64,000 nt of DNA, taken from positions 81,435,090-81,499,089 of the forward strand of contig JAKSZU010000009.1 of the NCBI GenBank assembly GCA_026018925.1. The letters run 5' to 3'. Below the pieces are notes generated by a model, which was not told the origin of the DNA, made no database searches, and saw only the letters and a list, made by a program, of their open reading frames with translations. Origin of the DNA: Tupaia tana. Its lineage: Eukaryota > Chordata > Mammalia > Scandentia > Tupaiidae. The translations under genes were made by a program, and so were the position numbers. Of the stretch, positions 19,936 to 30,379 are shown piece by piece; position 1 is the stretch's first letter, and each line of letters begins with the position of its first letter.

Positions 19936-20314
19936 GTGAGAAATCACTCTTTGGGGGTGATGGCCACATTGTAATTTCTTCTCTTTTTTCTGGGATCCTG
20001 AGCAATCATGCACATGTGCCAGGCATGATTCTTAAGATGCCTGGTCTGGGACTCAAACCATGGTTAGCCTTGTGGAAGTCCAGTACCTTAACCACCACAC
20101 CACCTGGCCCATCATTAATTGCTGAAATTCTAATTTACATTTTTCAATTTACTTGATATTTTATATAGATAGGAAACAGATTATGGTGAAGAAAAAGAGA
20201 GAAACCGATGAGACAATGCATAACTCCATATTGAAGATTCAGGATATAGTAAGTAGAAAGTGTTTTTAAACCATGAAAACATATTGAGGTGCTTTTGGAA
20301 GTAAAATCCTTAAC

Positions 20315-20451
20315 TTTCCACTGTAAATCAAGGCTGCTCTTGGATTGGTTAATCAGTTCAGGTGCAAGTGGAGGGTCTGGTTTGCAACTTGGAGTTGTGA
20401 AGCTAACCACTTCATTCATAATTCTGTTTATAGAGCCTCTTATGGTTGTAA
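20315..20451 (-). pseudogene. FNDC3C1: FNDC3C exon: SFTTPSCKPDPPLAP
   Basis: Acceptor TTTCATAG and donor GTTAAG. The 137 bp read NEVVSFTTPSCKPDPPLAP then INQSKSSLDLQWK, parallel to ESFTTLSCEPDIPNPPRI and NRTKNSLTLQWK: the link between the first and second FN3 domains. The frame is open. Confidence 0.93.
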
Positions 20452-20573
20452 CTATGAAATATAATGACAATTATTATAAGCTTGCATATATTTATCCTAA
20501 CATACATTATAAATTGCAAATGTGAGGTTCCAGACAAATTTCCTAAGAGCTAAGTATAAAATTTTACTAGTAG

Positions 20574-20962
20574 TTAGTGAGAAACAGATACGGCTTATTA
20601 CCTGTTGATGATGACATATATAGTATTCTCAACTGGATTGGTCTGAGAAGTATTTCATGATGGGTAAAGTCTTTTTACAAGCAAAATGAGAAATACTGAT
20701 TGACTGTTTTAAAAAAATAATTAGAATAATAATAATAATGATTGAGAAAAACATAGAATATCTTATTGAATGATGAAGCGGGGAGATTAATGTCTCTGTA
20801 TTGACTGACATACATGGCATTCCCTTTTGAAAAAGCAATGCAATACACTGTAAAGTTATATGTAATCCAATGTAATATAAAGAAGATTATGATGATAATA
20901 AAAATAAAAATAAAAAATCAAAAAAAAAAAAAAGATACATAGTTACTGGATTCAGGAAAAAA
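20574..20962 (+). mobile_element. L1 3' end with probable 3' transduction
   Basis: A 5'-truncated L1 3' UTR with a first A-tract at about 20920-20932, then 23-25 bp of other sequence (GATACATAGTTACTGG...), then a second A-tract. It is flanked by AAATTTTACTAGTAG / AAATTTACTAGTAG (20558-20573 and 20963-20976). The same 3' UTR appears reversed in the large L1 (46.85-47.18 kb), but there without the extra piece. Confidence 0.8.
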
Positions 20963-21212
20963 AAATTTACTAGTAGAGCAAAGTTAAGTTCCTGAAGATG
21001 ATTCCCAAAGTACCCTGTTGTATATGAAAGAAAATGAACTAAATGCTATATTTGGAAGTTTATTTGTTTGTTTGTTTAGCTTGAAGGAATGGCTATTCTG
21101 CTGGCAAATATCAAGGCTTACTGTAGGAATTATGAGTAGTGAACTGATAAAAAATCTGGGGAAACTGGCTAGGTATGTGGTAGGGGTAAGTTGTGTAAGA
21201 CTTAGTTCTTAC

Positions 21213-21272
21213 CTTAAAAAATAGGCCATGGATGGTTGTATATCAGGTAGAGAAAATGTAACTTCATCATCA
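21213..21272 (-). pseudogene. FNDC3C1: FNDC3C exon: DEVTFSLPDIQPSMAYF
   Basis: Acceptor TTCACAG and donor GTAAGA, 60 bp. DDEVTFSLPDIQPSMAYFLR parallels EETNITLNDLKPAMDYHAK. The length keeps the phase between neighbours, but the homologous frame is offset by one base at both ends, so the exon probably has a compensating 1-base loss and gain. In the frame set by the upstream exon it ends in a stop. Confidence 0.88.
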
Positions 21273-21764
21273 CTGTGAATATAATCTATTTATAATAAAT
21301 CTCGCATATTTAAGAGCAGCTCTAATCTTATATATTCAACTGACAAAAAAAGCACAATTCTCTTTGAAGTTTGGATATTTATTCCATTGTGTATACTTGC
21401 AAGATAGTGAGATTAATAATTCAAAATACTTAATTTGTACATCAAATTAATGTAGCTTTAAGAAATGAAATGTTACCATTTTATCACTGTATATTCTTTA
21501 CATTGTAATAGTACAGATTTGACTTTAGCTTATTTTAATAGTGCAGATATAAAAATTTTCAAAGACACCACATATCACACAATTTCTTCATTTAGTCACA
21601 CAGAACAATTTCTCTGGCGTGGTGGGGGGTGGTCATCCATCAGCTACATTGAATAGAGTGATTATGTTCCCATACCCTTGTCTTCCTGAACCTTCACAAG
21701 TACCTAGGTGTACTCTATCACATCAGGAAACCCCTTCAGGCTCTAGACATTAAAATAGCTGAAT

Positions 21765-21769
<5 letters not shown>

Positions 21770-21797
<28 letters not shown>
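21770..21797. repeat. (GA)n microsatellite
   Basis: About 14 GA units. No SINE features adjoin it. Confidence 0.9.
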
Positions 21798-21799
<2 letters not shown>

Positions 21800-21846
21800 T
21801 GAAAAATTGATACTTCTAAGCAAATGATATTCAGGGTGATTAGAGG

Positions 21847-21929
21847 TATTAGTTGTTGGAAAATTCATGACACATTTTTGCATAGAAAAACATACAAAAA
21901 ATACATCATGACTTTTCCAATAACTAATA
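21847..21929. mobile_element. mariner-like MITE, 83 bp
   Basis: An almost perfect hairpin: TTAGTTGTTGGAAAA at the left end and its complement TTTTCCAATAACTAA at the right, flanked by TA. It has the same layout as the human MADE1 mariner MITE but a different sequence (centre CATGACACATTTTTGC). Confidence 0.75.
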
Positions 21930-22064
21930 TATAGGTCAATATATTTTTGTAAACATTTTTGTGAAGTGCCTAATACCAGAAAAAGGCCACCATGTAAAAG
22001 GCAAAAGTTAATATTATTACTATTGTTTCACTACATTCTACCCCTTCCCACCCTCTACCCAATA

Positions 22065-22147
22065 TATTGGGTTGTGGAAAAAGTCATGATGCATTTTTGC
22101 ATAGGAAAACAGCAAAATACATCATGACTTTTCTGTTGACCCTAATA
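22065..22147. mobile_element. mariner-like MITE, second copy
   Basis: TTGGGTTGTGGAAAAAGTCA facing TGACTTTTCTGTTGACCCTA, flanked by TA. Core shared with the copy 220 bp to the left (GTCATGATGCATTTTTGCAT). Confidence 0.75.
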
Positions 22148-23009
22148 GATGGTTGTGTATTGTAATTCTTATATTAATATTGCTGCTAATTATAAAAGAA
22201 ATAAAACCACATAATATTTAGTCATTCCATTCAAATTTTCACTTTGAGTGAAAATAAAGATGGTAAATCCTAGCAAATCAAGTTTAAGTTGGGTTATGTA
22301 TTTTAAAGTACTGTACAAGACAGCCTTAATTTCTGACTGACTTATTGCCTAGTTTTTGGTGGGCATAGGAATTCCTCTTGCTTCCCACTTGGAATTTACT
22401 TCCTATTTTGCCTCTCTGTTTGCTCGCTCTCAGACTGCATATTCCTATCCAGTCTGGAAGATGTTGGGAATGGCTGGGTGTGCTCCTGCTGTGTCACTGT
22501 GTCTGCCACTGTATCCTCTCTAGTCTTGGTTCTATTTTTAAACACATTCCTAAGCTCATTCTGCTACTATTATAGCCTCCACCTTATAACTAGCTCCTCT
22601 AGAAAACTTTTCAGACTTATATTCTCATTGCAATGTAAATACCTCATTTGTGTATCCAAAGGCCTACTACCATGTGAAACTTATTTTTTTTCCCTGAAAT
22701 GAAATAAATAAAAAATGAGAAGAGGGAGTTGGAAGGTATTTTGAGTCTAAATTTGTCTAATAGGGAGTCTGTAGGTTGATGAAAATGGACCACTTGATAT
22801 TTAAAGTGCCCCTAGCTCTAACATACTCATGATAAACTGAATTTTGTGGACTGACCTATAAACTACCATCATTTAAACTCTTTCTGGAAAAAAAAGGCAT
22901 TCAAAGAGTAGGAAAAATTGCAGAAAAATCTTTAGAACTCAGTCTAGATATATATGTTTATATAACACATTCAAATCGAATGATAATAAATGATATAAAA
23001 GAGACTTAC
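22148..23009 (-). other. FNDC3C intron, nothing recognised
   Basis: About 860 bp without a supported exon or a repeat I can name. Confidence 0.45.
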
Positions 23010-23151
23010 ATATGCATATTTTTATATTTTCCATTTCACCACTGTTAGATATAGCCAATTCAAATGTTATAGGAGATTTAATATGATCACATTTCTCAGA
23101 ACCATGCACCTTTCATGAAATAACAGCAGATCTTGTTTGAATATCAGAAAC
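23010..23151 (-). pseudogene. FNDC3C1: FNDC3C exon: first FN3 domain, with nonsense codon
   Basis: Acceptor TTACTTTAG and donor GTAAGT. Reads VSDIQTRSAVIS, stop, KVHGSEKCDHIKSPITFELA then ISNSGEMENIKICI, parallel to VASDIQARTVVLTW...YEVLISSTGKDGKYKSVYV. The stop (TGA, minus strand 23115-23113) replaces the conserved tryptophan, a TGG to TGA change. Confidence 0.93.
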
Positions 23152-23280
23152 CTAAAGTAACACAAATTCAGGTAGCATAATTAAAATTATATCTGTAATT
23201 CATGATATAGTCTCTTCTCTAAGTCTTATTTGATGCTAAATATATTGTTCTCCTATCAGGTGCTTGAATACTATGATTAA

Positions 23281-23516
23281 CTTTTTAAGAGAGATTTTTT
23301 CTATAGGATGCATGCACTTGCCAGAAAGTCAGAGAGATAAAAAGAGAGAAGGGGGTTGGTCCACTGCAATCCCTTCTCCTCCATTTTCCTCTCAAAATTT
23401 TGGGCATGCACGCACATGCACCCTGCATGAGTTTTAAGCAGCTGAGTCTGGGACACAAGCAATGGTTAACTATGTAGGAGTTCAGCGACATAACCATTAC
23501 ACCATCTGATGGTCCC
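23281..23516 (-). mobile_element. SINE, long type
   Basis: Flanked by TGAATACTATGATTAA (23265-23280) and TGAATCCTATGATTAA (23517-23532). Confidence 0.9.
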
Positions 23517-23619
23517 TGAATCCTATGATTAATTAATGAGCCTTTGAGGGAGAAAAAAATAATGTGATGAAGAGCAACATTTTAGAAGAAGTGAGAACAC
23601 CATAATAAAACAGGAAGTA

Positions 23620-25012
23620 AGGAGAAAAATCTGAGGCACACAGAGTCAAGATGGAGGTGTAAAGGAGACAAAGTATTGGGCCAGGAATGACATGAGTAGA
23701 GCTCCCTACTACAGAGAAGAAGTAAGCAAAATATTTCTGGTGTTTCCAACTCTCACTTGGAATACCTGCAATCCTGGCTACGGGAGAGCAGTAAAGTCAC
23801 CACAGTACTTGTAGGTACACTAATCTAGAAGATATATACATTCTGGATAACCTTCCGTCCTTGGGAACCAAGCTCTGATGGCATGTAACCATTTTGAGAT
23901 CAGAGCCACAGCTATGAGGACCAGTAGACTTTATGTCCTATTGTCACCCCAGCACACTCACACAAAGGGTGAGAGGGCCAGATCAGCAGCTGAGCCCAGT
24001 GATTTGGCAGTGACCCCCAGCACCTGAGTCCTTGCAACACCTTGTACTCTGGGGAAGAAGCAGTACAATATAGTGGGAATACACTGCTGAGAATTGAAGA
24101 ATTGAGGCAGGTGTCTCCCACAGGCTGAGGCCTCTTGAAACAGCCAAGACTGAGGACTCCAGATACCCAACTCCCAGAGACTTGAGAACTCTAGATAACC
24201 CACCCTTAAAGATAAAAATCTGGGCATCTCCAAAGACTAAAGACACTGGATACACCCATGCCCTACACCACTACCAGTGGATCCAGCCCATTGCCCAGTA
24301 AGGCTTGAGTTCATGCCAGGAAGGATTAAGTGGCTCTGCCCCCATGGAACCCAAGAGGCCCCAACCACTCAGTTGGCACAGCTTTTGTGTGCTGTGTCCT
24401 CACCCAGAGATGGTGGGTGACCTATCCCCATTGGACCCACATGGCCCTGTCCATTTGCCTGACACAGCTACTCCATGCTACAACTATGGCCAGAATCAGC
24501 TGGCTTATTGGCTCCACCTCCATGGGACCCATGTGGCCCTGCTCCATGTGTGACTAATATAACTCACCAAGATTGAACTAGGAAGAAATAGAAAGCCTGA
24601 ACAGACCAATAATAAGCAATGAGATTGAACCAGTAATTAAGTCTCCTAGCAAGGAAAAGCCCAGGATTGGACAGCTTCCCTGCTGAATATTATTAATACA
24701 ACTTTTTAAAATAACTGTCACCAATTATTTTCAAATTACTCCAAAAGATTCAAGTGGAGGGAATCTTCCTAAACTCATTTTAGTAGGCCACCATTACCTT
24801 GATACCAAAACTAGACAAGGACACCACAACAAAAGAAAACTACAGGCCAATATTCATGATAAACACTGATGTAAAAATTCTCAAAATACTAGCAAATTGA
24901 ATCTAACAACACATGAAAAAGATTATATACCATGATCAAGTAGGATTTATTCCAGGGATATAAGGATGGTTCAATAGAGGCTAATCAATAAATATAATAC
25001 ATTGGACAATTC
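23620..25012 (+). mobile_element. old L1: 5' part joined to ORF2 fragment
   Basis: The left part (23620-24555) is GC-richer and resembles an L1 5' UTR (CAAGATGGAGGTGTAAAGGAG). The right part (24560-25012) encodes broken reverse transcriptase text on the plus strand, with the L1-typical AAACTACAGGCCAATATTCATGATAAACA stretch (24837-24865). Heavy divergence shows an old copy. The middle of the element is missing. Confidence 0.7.
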
Positions 25013-25154
25013 CACACTTGATCTTTATTTAATTGGTAAAGGAGATTATTACATTTTAATCAGCCAAAGTTTTAAATTAAAGCTACAATAGAAAGGAATA
25101 CCACTGAGTTTGCGTATTTTAAACTGACTAAATGAAAAATAAATTATTTGTTAC

Positions 25155-25204
25155 AGGTTTCTCAATGTTGAAATAGCATGGCTTTCCATGTTCTGCTTTG
25201 CATT
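25155..25204 (-). pseudogene. FNDC3C1: FNDC3C exon: short linker before FN3-1
   Basis: Acceptor CTTTTAG and donor GTAACA, 50 bp. Reads ECKAEHGKPCYFNIEKP and joins in phase to VSDIQTR, parallel to EALLSNIVKP|VASDIQAR. Phase 1 is needed at its start; the preceding exon now ends in phase 2 (AAAGG|GTAAAA), consistent with one inserted G at that donor. Confidence 0.8.
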
Positions 25205-25461
25205 CTAAAAGTAAAAGAAAGCACCTCAAACAAAATATTACATTAGCAAAAATGAGAGAAAGGAGTTGAATGTGTATTGTCTAACTATAAATATATTATC
25301 ACCAAGAGATCTACTAATATCTAATAGCAATTTACATTAAAATATTTAACAGAAGAGAGCAGTCTAAAGTATACACTAATAAATAAATTCTAACAAAAGG
25401 TAAGGACTAGTCCCCAGTTTAAGTCAAATCATGTGAACTGGATAGGATCATGGAGTAATTT

Positions 25462-25721
25462 TTTTAAAATTTTGTTTTTTGAAGAGGTTATTGCCATAGG
25501 GCACGGGCGCTCACCAGAAAGACAGAGAGAGACAGAGACAGAAAGCGAGAAAGCACTTCCCAGGGAGGATTGCCACATCACAATCCCTTCTCCTCTATTC
25601 TTCTCTTGGGATCTTGGGCATGCACGCGCATGTGCCTGGCATGAGTTTAAGTCATCGGGTACAGGACTTGAACTGCAGTCAACTACATGAGACATAGCCA
25701 TTACGCTAACTGCTTGTCCCT
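25462..25721 (-). mobile_element. SINE, long type
   Basis: Flanked by CATGGAGTAATTT (25449-25461) and CATAGAGTAATTT (25722-25734). Confidence 0.9.
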
Positions 25722-25837
25722 CATAGAGTAATTTGTAATGTTTCACTGGCAGGCAGCTAGAAAGAATAATGTGGTAACCCCATTTTGTATGAGGACAATA
25801 ATTTCTTCATGATTTTAAATGGTGGCTAAATTATGTT

Positions 25838-25965
25838 TTTGTATACTATTTAGCCTTGAAGGGGGGTGGTCTTGTCATTTTCAACAGCATGGATGAATCT
25901 GGAGGACTTTATACTAAGTGAAATAAGTCAGGCACAGAAAGACAAATTTAAAGGTAGGAGTTCGA
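25838..25965 (+). mobile_element. L1 ORF2 C-terminal fragment
   Basis: AACAGCATGGATGAATCTGG and AAGTGAAATAAGTCAGGCAC are the familiar text near the end of L1 ORF2. A small old fragment. Confidence 0.75.
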
Positions 25966-26077
25966 ATAAGAGAAAATGGAAGCAAAGAAAAGATATCTAA
26001 ATATATAAAATGTACTGAGATTCCTAAAGATTTGGAAGTTTATACAAGTTGGCAACAGACCAAACTCCCAATTTTAC

Positions 26078-26902
26078 CCTTTTCTGATGCATTTAATTAT
26101 GAACTCTTGTTTTCCACCTGCTTTCTTCTTGATGTCTCCATTTCCTATAGCACTCCATTTTATTCCATGATTAGTCTCTACTTGAACACTGGCAGCATTA
26201 TTAATGGCAGAATTGCTGGGAGCACTTTCAGAGATGGAGGTGTTGGGAGGACTGTCAGAAATAGAAGAACTCATAATACTGTTAATAGTTGATGATCTGG
26301 GAGTTCTGTCAGAGGGGGCAGTGTTGGGAACATAATTAGTGCTGGAAGGGCCTGGAATACTATCAGTGGTGGTAGGATGTAGAGTAGTGTCTGAAATGAA
26401 AGTGCTAGGGATGTGGTCAGTGGAAGAATGGCTGGAAGTTTTGTCAATGATGTGTCAGGAGGGATATCAACAGTGTAGGCACGGGTATTGTCAGCAGTGT
26501 AAGTGTTTACAGCATTGTTCACAGTGTAGGCACTTGGAGTATTCAGTGTGAGCACTCAAAGTATCGTTCACAGTGTATGTGGTCAAAGTATTTTTGACAA
26601 TGTAGGTTTTTGAAGCATTGTCCATAGTGTAAGTGCTTGAGGTATTGTCAGCAGTGTAGATGGTTGGAGCACTGGTCACAGGGAAAATGCTCAAAGTATT
26701 GTCAACAGCATAGGTTGCTAGAACATAGTTCATAAAGTAAGTGCTTGGAGTACCAGAAATATTGGAAAAATCATTTTTTTTTTCACAAGCAAAGAGTTGT
26801 TGTTAATACAGATATTTCTGTGTCCGCCAATTTGTCATTCTCTAATTTTAACAGCCCTTTCATTGAATTGATTATAATTTGTTCTTCCATGGGAATAGGC
26901 TC
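26078..26902 (-). pseudogene. FNDC3C1: FNDC3C exon with about 20 nine-residue repeats
   Basis: Acceptor TTTTAG and donor GTAAAA, 825 bp. It opens with AYSHGRTNYNQFNERAVKIRE, parallel to HSTHGRSNFRDERSSKTYERL of FNDC3A, then an in-frame TGA where Arg (CGA) is expected. From about 26760 down it codes for tandem 9-residue units of two kinds: SSTYTMDNA / NTYTADNT types (about 26440-26745), then Ser/Thr/Pro-rich units such as SSTNYVPNT and SISDSPPNT (about 26140-26430). Frame changes lie at the A-run near 26775, near 26548 (2-base loss) and near 26460. Both repeat blocks would be open if these were repaired. Whether the whole 825 bp was one exon is inferred. Confidence 0.78.
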
Positions 26903-27095
26903 CTAAAAGAGAAAATAGAATGTTGTTTAATAATTATAATAATGACATATCTTAAGGTCTTTTTTATTTAACCAACACAAATGACTGATAAACCATGCTT
27001 TACTATAATTTTTTGTTACTTTGCTTTAATATAGTTATTATGTTTGTGTGTATTTATGATGTGTTGATATGTACAGAAAGAAAAATATGAGGAAA

Positions 27096-29421
27096 GAGAT
27101 CGATCTAAGATGGTGAGTGTGGAACCAGAAACCACTCCTACCCCTAATCTCCCACCTACAGAGTAGGAGAAAACAGGAGGTTGCTAACCCAGAACACTAT
27201 ATTAAACATCCTCTACAGAATAGGTGGGCACTCTGTTTTTTAAAAAATGATAAAAGCAAAACTTGGCAAGCAAACCTTCGACTGGTCTCTAAGTTTGATA
27301 GTGTTGAAGAATTTTGGGCTCTGTACCATCATATCCAGTTGTCTAGTAGTTTAATGCTTGGCTGTGACTACTCACTTTTAAAGGACAGTACTGAGCCAAC
27401 AGCAGAGATGAAATGACCTCAGTCACTTTTGGCTAGAGACACTGCTGTGCCTTATTGGAGAATTTTTCAATGACTACAGTGATGACGTGTGTGGAGCTGT
27501 GGTTAATGTTAGAGCGAAAGGCGATAAGATGGCCATATGGACTACTGAATGTGAAAAGAGAGAGGCTGTTACACATATAGGGAGAGTATACAAGGAAAGG
27601 TTAGGACTTCCTCCAAAGATAGTGATTGGTTATCAGTCCCATGCAGACACAGCTACTGAGAGCGGCTCCACCACTAAAAATAGGTTTGTTCAAGAAGGCA
27701 CTTCTGAGTATTCTCATAGGAGACTGCATTAAGCTATTGAGATTTGGGAGCTGAACCAAAGCCTCTTCAAAAGCAGAGTGGACTACATTTAAATTTGATT
27801 TCCATCTAAATGTTGCTAAGATATAAGAGAAGTCTCATTTGCCTTTGTCTTGTACTTACGTGTTCATTTAAAAAATTTTTTTGGCTAGTGTCCATTTTCT
27901 CAGTCAAAGAAGTACACAGTACACTTCATCCCCAGAATTCATAAATGTCTTCCTGGCCCACTCTGTAATAGCTTAGAATTACCATTACAAACACATTTTA
28001 TCCATCCACAATATTAAAAAATGAATTTGTATTTCTATACCTAACAGGAAAAAAATTATGTTCCATTGTATTTAGGAGCATATTTTGCTGGTTTGAAAGA
28101 GTATGATGCATACAGTTTTCTAGCAATTTCTTTTTGTTTCTTTTTTTTTTAACAGCATCATATTTGCTGTCCTCTTGCTGATGACTGCTAGATTTTAATT
28201 TATTTGTTTCCCTACTTGATAACATCAGTGATTCTGATTTCAGTTTTTCATTTGTTCTGCTTTTGTTTTTTTCCTCATGTAACATTGGTGAAGGATCCAG
28301 GAATATGACACAAAGGTGGAATAAACATTAATTTTGTGCATTCTTTAGTATTTTTTTTGTTTTTTGTAACTACAAAGCTTTGCTACAAATTTATACATTT
28401 AATTCAAATCAGTGATCTATATTTGTGTGATTGCCTAAATATAATTGTGGATTATAAGCAATGTAACATCATAATTATATCCCTAACTAGAATTAGTATA
28501 TCCGTTTTTGTATCTTTATGTTGTATTTTAACACTTTGTATTACTTAGGTTATTTTGCTTTGGTTAAAAATGGCTTAAATAGAAAAGAGGTTCCATTCAT
28601 AAGACAGTATACAAAACTGTAAATAAAATGTGTACAGTGAATTGTCTTTTAGACACCTTTTATTTCTCCAACTCTATAGAAGGAACTTGTACTTCTGATT
28701 GCAAGGCAGTCTCTATGGTGTCTTCTCTTGTAATGTCTTCCACAGGAACAGCGTAAGTTTGGAGCACTAGTTTGAGTATTATGTTTATTACAATTTTTAA
28801 TAAATTGAATAGGTAGTATCATATGTAGAATTAAATTGATGTGGCTATCTTTTTTCTTTTTTAAAAAATTAAGGCATAGTCCTTCAGCCTTAAGTAAATA
28901 ATGTGTTCTGTTAGTAATACTTTAAAAGTCATGAGAATTGGGATCTTGACCCATCATCATTTGATTGGTAGGAACAGTGCTTATAAAGTCTAGTAGGTTG
29001 TTGAAATGAGGTGTTCTTACCTAAATGTCAGAATGATAGCATGAGGAAATTCAAATGCTGGGGATGTACTTCAAGTATGTTATTGTTGATTCTAAATAGA
29101 AAAGAGATATAAGACATTTATATATAGGTAAGTTGTATGGTTTTCTGTAAACTGGAAAACTTGATTTGTTCTTTGTAGATATCATTTGAAAGCAGACTCG
29201 AGCAGACTTTGTCTCTTATATGTAACTGTATAGTTCAGATCATGTGAAACGCAGTCTGACTTTCATAGTCAAAAGGGTAAGCTTGAACTATAAGTAGCAG
29301 AATGCAAATCATTAGTTGAGAGGAAAATTTGTCTTTGAATGGTGATTATACATTGTTTGTTTTAAAACTGATAAACTTGACAAAAATTCTACGTAAAGTG
29401 AACATGACATTAATTAAAAAA
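27096..29421 (+). pseudogene. EIF4E: EIF4E processed pseudogene, full length
   Basis: An intronless copy of the cap-binding protein eIF4E mRNA. It begins in the 5' UTR (GATCGATCTAAGATGG), with the ATG at 27110-27112. Coding text includes EVANPEHYIKHPLQNRWAL, NDKSKTWQANLRL, DDVCGAVVNVRAKGDK and AVTHIGRVYKERLGLPPKIV. It has a frameshift and in-frame stop near 27160, a deletion of about 100-150 bp around 27400 (the central helix region is missing) and loss of the stop codon. The long 3' UTR is retained, ending in an A-rich tail at about 29415. The 21-bp direct repeats at 27075-27095 and 29422-29442 (core AGAAAGAAAAATATGAGG) are perfect. It is not translated as a working protein. Confidence 0.96.
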
Positions 29422-29442
29422 AGAAAGAAAAATATGAGGAAA

Positions 29443-29972
29443 AATAGTATTTTCCTAGGTATCAACCCCACTTCCAAATTTTAAGATCTTAAAATGTAAT
29501 GTTGATCTTCTGATATCTTATATTACTGGTATATGGAATTAACAATCAAAACATTGTTTTATGATTTTCCAATCTGATTTTATAGATCCAGACACTAAAA
29601 AATAAGTATTATAAATCACATGCTATATTGAAATATAACAAGTATTTATAGGAAATTCTGTTTAATGAGCATTTTATCTAAGACATAAACCTTAGGTCCA
29701 AGGACATAATCTTTGCCTAAGGATTGTTATCAATCCTAATATACATTCATGAAATGCAATCATTCAGGGAAATGTTACTATTTTCCACTCTTCATTTAAA
29801 TAACTATTGAAGTTGTTGATTCTAACAAATTCACAATATTTCCTGTTTAAGAAAATTATATACTCCCATGATTCTTTTGGTATATAAATGTTGCTGATGG
29901 TAGTGGTGGTGGTGGTGGTGGCAGCAGCAGTTTCTATGACACAGAATCTTGCATATAAGATGGTAGGAATAC
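29443..29972 (-). other. FNDC3C intron
   Basis: No exon that I can support. A splice-like AG at about 29848 precedes an open stretch (KYCEFVRINNFNSYL) but it has no FNDC3 similarity. A (GGT)n-like run (29903-29920) is present. Confidence 0.4.
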
Positions 29973-30131
29973 CCAATGAGATGGAAGATACATCTGTTGA
30001 GGGACTTGTGGATAGACAGAAGAGGATGATGTCATGAAACGTGATGCTTGTATAGGAACAGGCATAGATGTATGATAGTTTATTGTCTGAGGCACAATGA
30101 TAATTTTGCAAATTCCATTTTCTTCTATCAC
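29973..30131 (-). pseudogene. FNDC3C1: FNDC3C exon: VIEENG...IIIVPQ, lost acceptor
   Basis: Fifty-three codons, VIEENGICKIIIVPQ then a Pro/Ser-rich part ending QQMYLPSHW, parallel to VIEDNGVRRVVVVPQ and RHMYSPVTG. The donor is GTATTC. The expected acceptor reads TTCTGTCTTAT|GTG instead of ending in AG, so splicing at this border is probably lost. Confidence 0.92.
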
Positions 30132-30379
30132 ATAAGACAGAAGACAGAATCATATAAACATATTAGAATCTATAAAAATTAGCATTTTTCTACCAACTTT
30201 TGAATTTACATCTTGTGCTCTTAATTCAGAAATTTAAAGCATCAAAATCAATAATCAAGTGAAACTATAATGTCAAATTTTTGCCTGTTTCCACATGTTT
30301 AACTTTTAAAAAGGTAATTTTATAATAGATAATATTTTGACATGTTTAAAAATCATGAATTTTAAAAAAGTATACAACT

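Larger units (their letters stand above)
13806..20109 (-). mobile_element. SINE split by provirus 2
   Basis: The left part (13806-13881) carries the tail motif GCTATAGGTTG and body start. The right part (19936-20109) continues with GTGAGAAATCACTC through the tRNA-like head. The two halves join to give one ordinary long-type SINE once provirus 2 is removed. The SINE's own flanks (TTCATTAATT / ATCATTAATT) are similar on both outer sides. Confidence 0.88.

Noticed and set aside
27998-28310. Minus-strand open frame considered as an FNDC3C exon (Lys/Ser-rich)
   Set aside because: It lies in the 3' UTR of the EIF4E retrocopy, in antisense, and has no splice acceptor.
29764-29848. Possible FNDC3C exon (KYCEFVRINNFNSYLNEEWK)
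   Set aside because: An acceptor-like AG precedes it, but there is no similarity to the expected family segment and no clear donor.
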